Source: Microlunatus sagamiharensis
Lineage (GTDB): Bacteria > Actinomycetota > Actinomycetes > Propionibacteriales > Propionibacteriaceae
DNA: 64,000 bases
Reading direction: 5' to 3'
Assembly: GCF_900105785.1 (NCBI RefSeq)
Contig: NZ_LT629799.1
Span: 1,550,001 to 1,614,000, forward strand
Part shown: positions 62,113 through 64,000 of the stretch, piece by piece
Layout of the letters: every line of letters begins with the position of its first letter
Numbering within the stretch: position 1 is the first letter of the stretch
Program-made: the position numbers and the translations under genes
The notes under the pieces: generated by a model
Told to the model about the DNA's origin: nothing
The model's database searches: none
Seen by the model: only the letters and a program-made list of their open reading frames with translations

Positions 62113-64000
62113 GTACCGCCACGCGCAGCGCCACCGCGCCTGCCTCCACCCCGGCCGCCACGGCGGCCCCGAGCGCTGCCCGGACCAGCACCAGCGTCCC
62201 GCCGCCCGCGGGCGGTGCGAAGGTCTACAGCCACCGCGAGATCCTCGAGGTGATGACCGGCCTGCTGGCCGCCCTGTTCACCGCGATGCTCAGCACGACG
62301 ATCGTGTCGACGGCCCTGCCGACCATCATGTCCGACCTGCACGGGACCCAGCGCCAGTACACCTGGGTCATCACCGCGTCCCTGCTGGCGCTGACCATCA
62401 CCACCCCGATCTGGGGCAAGCTCTCCGACCTGTTCAGCAAGAAGCTGCTGGTCCAGATGGCCATCGTGGTCTTCGTCGCCGGGTCCGTCGGCGCGGGCCT
62501 CTCGCAGACCGTCCCCCCGATGATGGCCTTCCGCGCGCTGCAGGGCGTCGGCATGGGCGGCCTCATCGCCGTGACGCAGGCGATCATGGGCTCGATGATC
62601 TCCCCGCGCGAGCGGGGCCGCTACTCCGGCTACATGGGCGCGGTCATGGCCGTGAGCACCGTGTCCGGGCCGCTGCTCGGCGGGGTGCTCACCGACTCGG
62701 TCGGCTGGCGCTGGTGCTTCTTCGTCTGCGTGCCGCTCGCGATGATCTCGCTCGTCGTCCTCCAGCGCACCCTCAAGCTGGTCACGATCAAGCGCCACGT
62801 CACGATCGACTACGCCGGTGCCGCGCTCGTCGCCGTCGTCGCCGCGCTGCCGATGCTCTGGGTGACCTTCGCCGGCAGCGACTACGCCTGGATCTCCTGG
62901 CAGTCCGGGGCCTTCCTGCTCGGCTTCCTCGCCGCCGTGGCCCTGCTGGTCGTCGTCGAGCTCCGCGCGTCCGAGCCGATGGTGCCGCTGCGCGTCCTCA
63001 ACAACCGCACCACCCTGCTGATGATCCTGGCCAGCCTCGGCGTCGGCATGGCGATGTTCGGCAGCAGCACCTTCCTCACGCAGTTCTTCCAGCTCGGCGG
63101 CGGTCACACCCCGACCCGCGCCGGCCTGATGACGATCCCGCTGATCGTCAGCCAGCTGCTCGTCTCGACCCTCGGCGGCCAGCTGGTCAGCCGCACCGGT
63201 CGCTGGAAGCCCCTCATGCTCGTCGGTGGCGTCGCCCTCGTCGCCGGTCTCGGCCTGATGGGGACCATCGACCACACCACGCCGTACTGGCAGGTCGCGC
63301 TCTACATGGTCGTCATGGGTGTCGGCATCGGTGCGCTGGTGCAGAACATCGTGCTGGCCGTGCAGAACACCGTCGACGTCAGCCAGATCGGCGCCACCTC
63401 CGCCGCGATCGCCTTCTTCCGCTCGCTCGCCGGCGCGGTCGGCGTGGCCGTGCTCGGCGCGATCCTGGCCAACCAGGTGACCGACAAGGTCGCCGCGGGG
63501 CTGCGCACCCTGGGCGTCAGCGGCGCCGGTGCGGGTGACGGTTCGCTGGACCTCGACGACCTGCCGGCCCCGGTCCAGGCCGTCGTCCGGGCCGCGTACG
63601 GCGACTCGTTCGGCGAGCTGTTCCTCATCGCCGCGGCCGCCGCCGTCCTCACCCTCGTCACCGTGCTGATCGTCAAGGAGGTCCCGCTCCGCACCACCGT
63701 CGAGATGCGGCCCGAGGCCGCGGGCGACGTCAGCGCCGCCCTGGCCGAGGACACCGGTCGCGAGGACCGCGGGCTCGAGGGCCCCAAGACCGCGCAGATC
63801 GCGAGCGACCGCGTGGCCGCCGAGCGTCTCGTCGAGACCGGGTCCGACGACGAGCAGGGCACCTGGGACGACCCCGACGCCCGTCGCGTCGTCGCCGCCC
63901 TCGACGTGCTCACCGCCGCCCAGGACCAGGCGCGCTCGCACCAGGCCACCTCGACGCGGACGCAGGCCGAGCTGGTCGGGCTGGTCGACGCGCTCGAGCA
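62109..64000 (+). CDS. DHA2-type MFS drug exporter, 3' end outside window
   Basis: At least 630 aa, open to the window edge. After a disordered Ala/Thr/Ser-rich leader of about 40 residues come 14 transmembrane helices: MLSTTIVSTALPTIMSDL (DHA2 motif D1-like), WGKLSDLFSKK (motif A), ALQGVGMGGLIAVTQA, then YSGYMGAVMAVSTVSGPLLG (motif C). A hydrophilic tail follows (about 530 onward, Glu/Asp-rich and Gln/Ala-rich). It exports drugs or other small molecules by proton antiport. Coupled to the MarR gene by an ATGA overlap. The long cytoplasmic tail is unusual for the family. Confidence 0.92.
   Translation, partial: MSTATRSATAPASTPAATAAPSAARTSTSVPPPAGGAKVYSHREILEVMTGLLAALFTAMLSTTIVSTALPTIMSDLHGTQRQYTWVITASLLALTITTPIWGKLSDLFSKKLLVQMAIVVFVAGSVGAGLSQTVPPMMAFRALQGVGMGGLIAVTQAIMGSMISPRERGRYSGYMGAVMAVSTVSGPLLGGVLTDSVGWRWCFFVCVPLAMISLVVLQRTLKLVTIKRHVTIDYAGAALVAVVAALPMLWVTFAGSDYAWISWQSGAFLLGFLAAVALLVVVELRASEPMVPLRVLNNRTTLLMILASLGVGMAMFGSSTFLTQFFQLGGGHTPTRAGLMTIPLIVSQLLVSTLGGQLVSRTGRWKPLMLVGGVALVAGLGLMGTIDHTTPYWQVALYMVVMGVGIGALVQNIVLAVQNTVDVSQIGATSAAIAFFRSLAGAVGVAVLGAILANQVTDKVAAGLRTLGVSGAGAGDGSLDLDDLPAPVQAVVRAAYGDSFGELFLIAAAAAVLTLVTVLIVKEVPLRTTVEMRPEAAGDVSAALAEDTGREDRGLEGPKTAQIASDRVAAERLVETGSDDEQGTWDDPDARRVVAALDVLTAAQDQARSHQATSTRTQAELVGLVDALE

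Noticed and set aside
61917-63941. A 674-codon minus-strand open frame
   Set aside because: Antisense to the DHA2 exporter, whose 14 membrane helices on the plus strand are unmistakable.

Overview
The window is about 74% GC with strong GC-third-position bias, and it carries a bacterial 20S proteasome with Pup/Dop/ARC, a WhiB-family regulator, mIHF, DUF3618/DUF4235 proteins and many GTG/TTG starts with 4-base stop/start overlaps. Together these point to an actinobacterium, probably of the Propionibacteriales/Nocardioidaceae type; the genus cannot be fixed from sequence alone. I see no rRNA, tRNA, CRISPR array, transposase or phage module. Most of the window is ordinary chromosomal backbone with a few accessory insertions.

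Layout. 0-15 kb: a solute-binding lipoprotein cut by the window edge, a PknB-like kinase, a DUF4097 protein, a ribbon-helix-helix protein with a repeated operator-like motif over its start, then a giant secreted protein (about 2,722 aa) with five tandem pectin-methylesterase-fold domains separated by eleven fibronectin type III domains, and genes for a FUSC-type exporter and a PAP2 phosphatase. 15-22 kb (minus strand): a tightly packed run dop-pup-prcB-prcA-tyrA-cmk-der. 22-26 kb (plus strand): DUF3054, an FAD-linked oxidase, a frameshifted methyltransferase and DUF4395. 26-31 kb (minus): HAD hydrolase, family-5 binding protein, trmI, arc (proteasomal ATPase). 31-33 kb: a phytoene-desaturase-like FAD enzyme and a tiny repeat protein. 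33-38 kb: a complete long-chain olefin cluster oleA-oleBC-oleD next to a divergent whiB-like gene. 38-43 kb: a small envelope-protein cluster (DUF4235, DUF3618, YihY-holin), PAC2 and AI-2E/PerM. 43-61 kb: two housekeeping minus-strand blocks, priA-fmt-rsmB-rpe and carA-carB-pyrD-pyrF-mihF-gmk-rpoZ-coaBC-metK, separated by thrE and small unknown genes. 61-64 kb: a MarR regulator coupled to a DHA2-type MFS exporter that runs off the window.

Points worth attention: (i) the five-domain pectinesterase, in which three domains keep the catalytic residues and two have lost them; (ii) a repeat family with a GGGGG-TCGTC-CCCCC hairpin core that is a 66-bp tandem pair downstream of metK and also appears inside the coding regions of carA and carB as in-frame linker insertions; (iii) three single-base frameshifts (methyltransferase, coaBC, pyrF), all in G/C runs and two of them in genes that are normally needed for growth, which suggests residual indel errors in the assembly rather than three real pseudogenes; (iv) a proteasome locus where the place usually held by pafA is taken by tyrA, translationally coupled to prcA, and arc is separated from dop by plus-strand genes; (v) a four-copy TGACACCAT-type operator, and several large hairpins.
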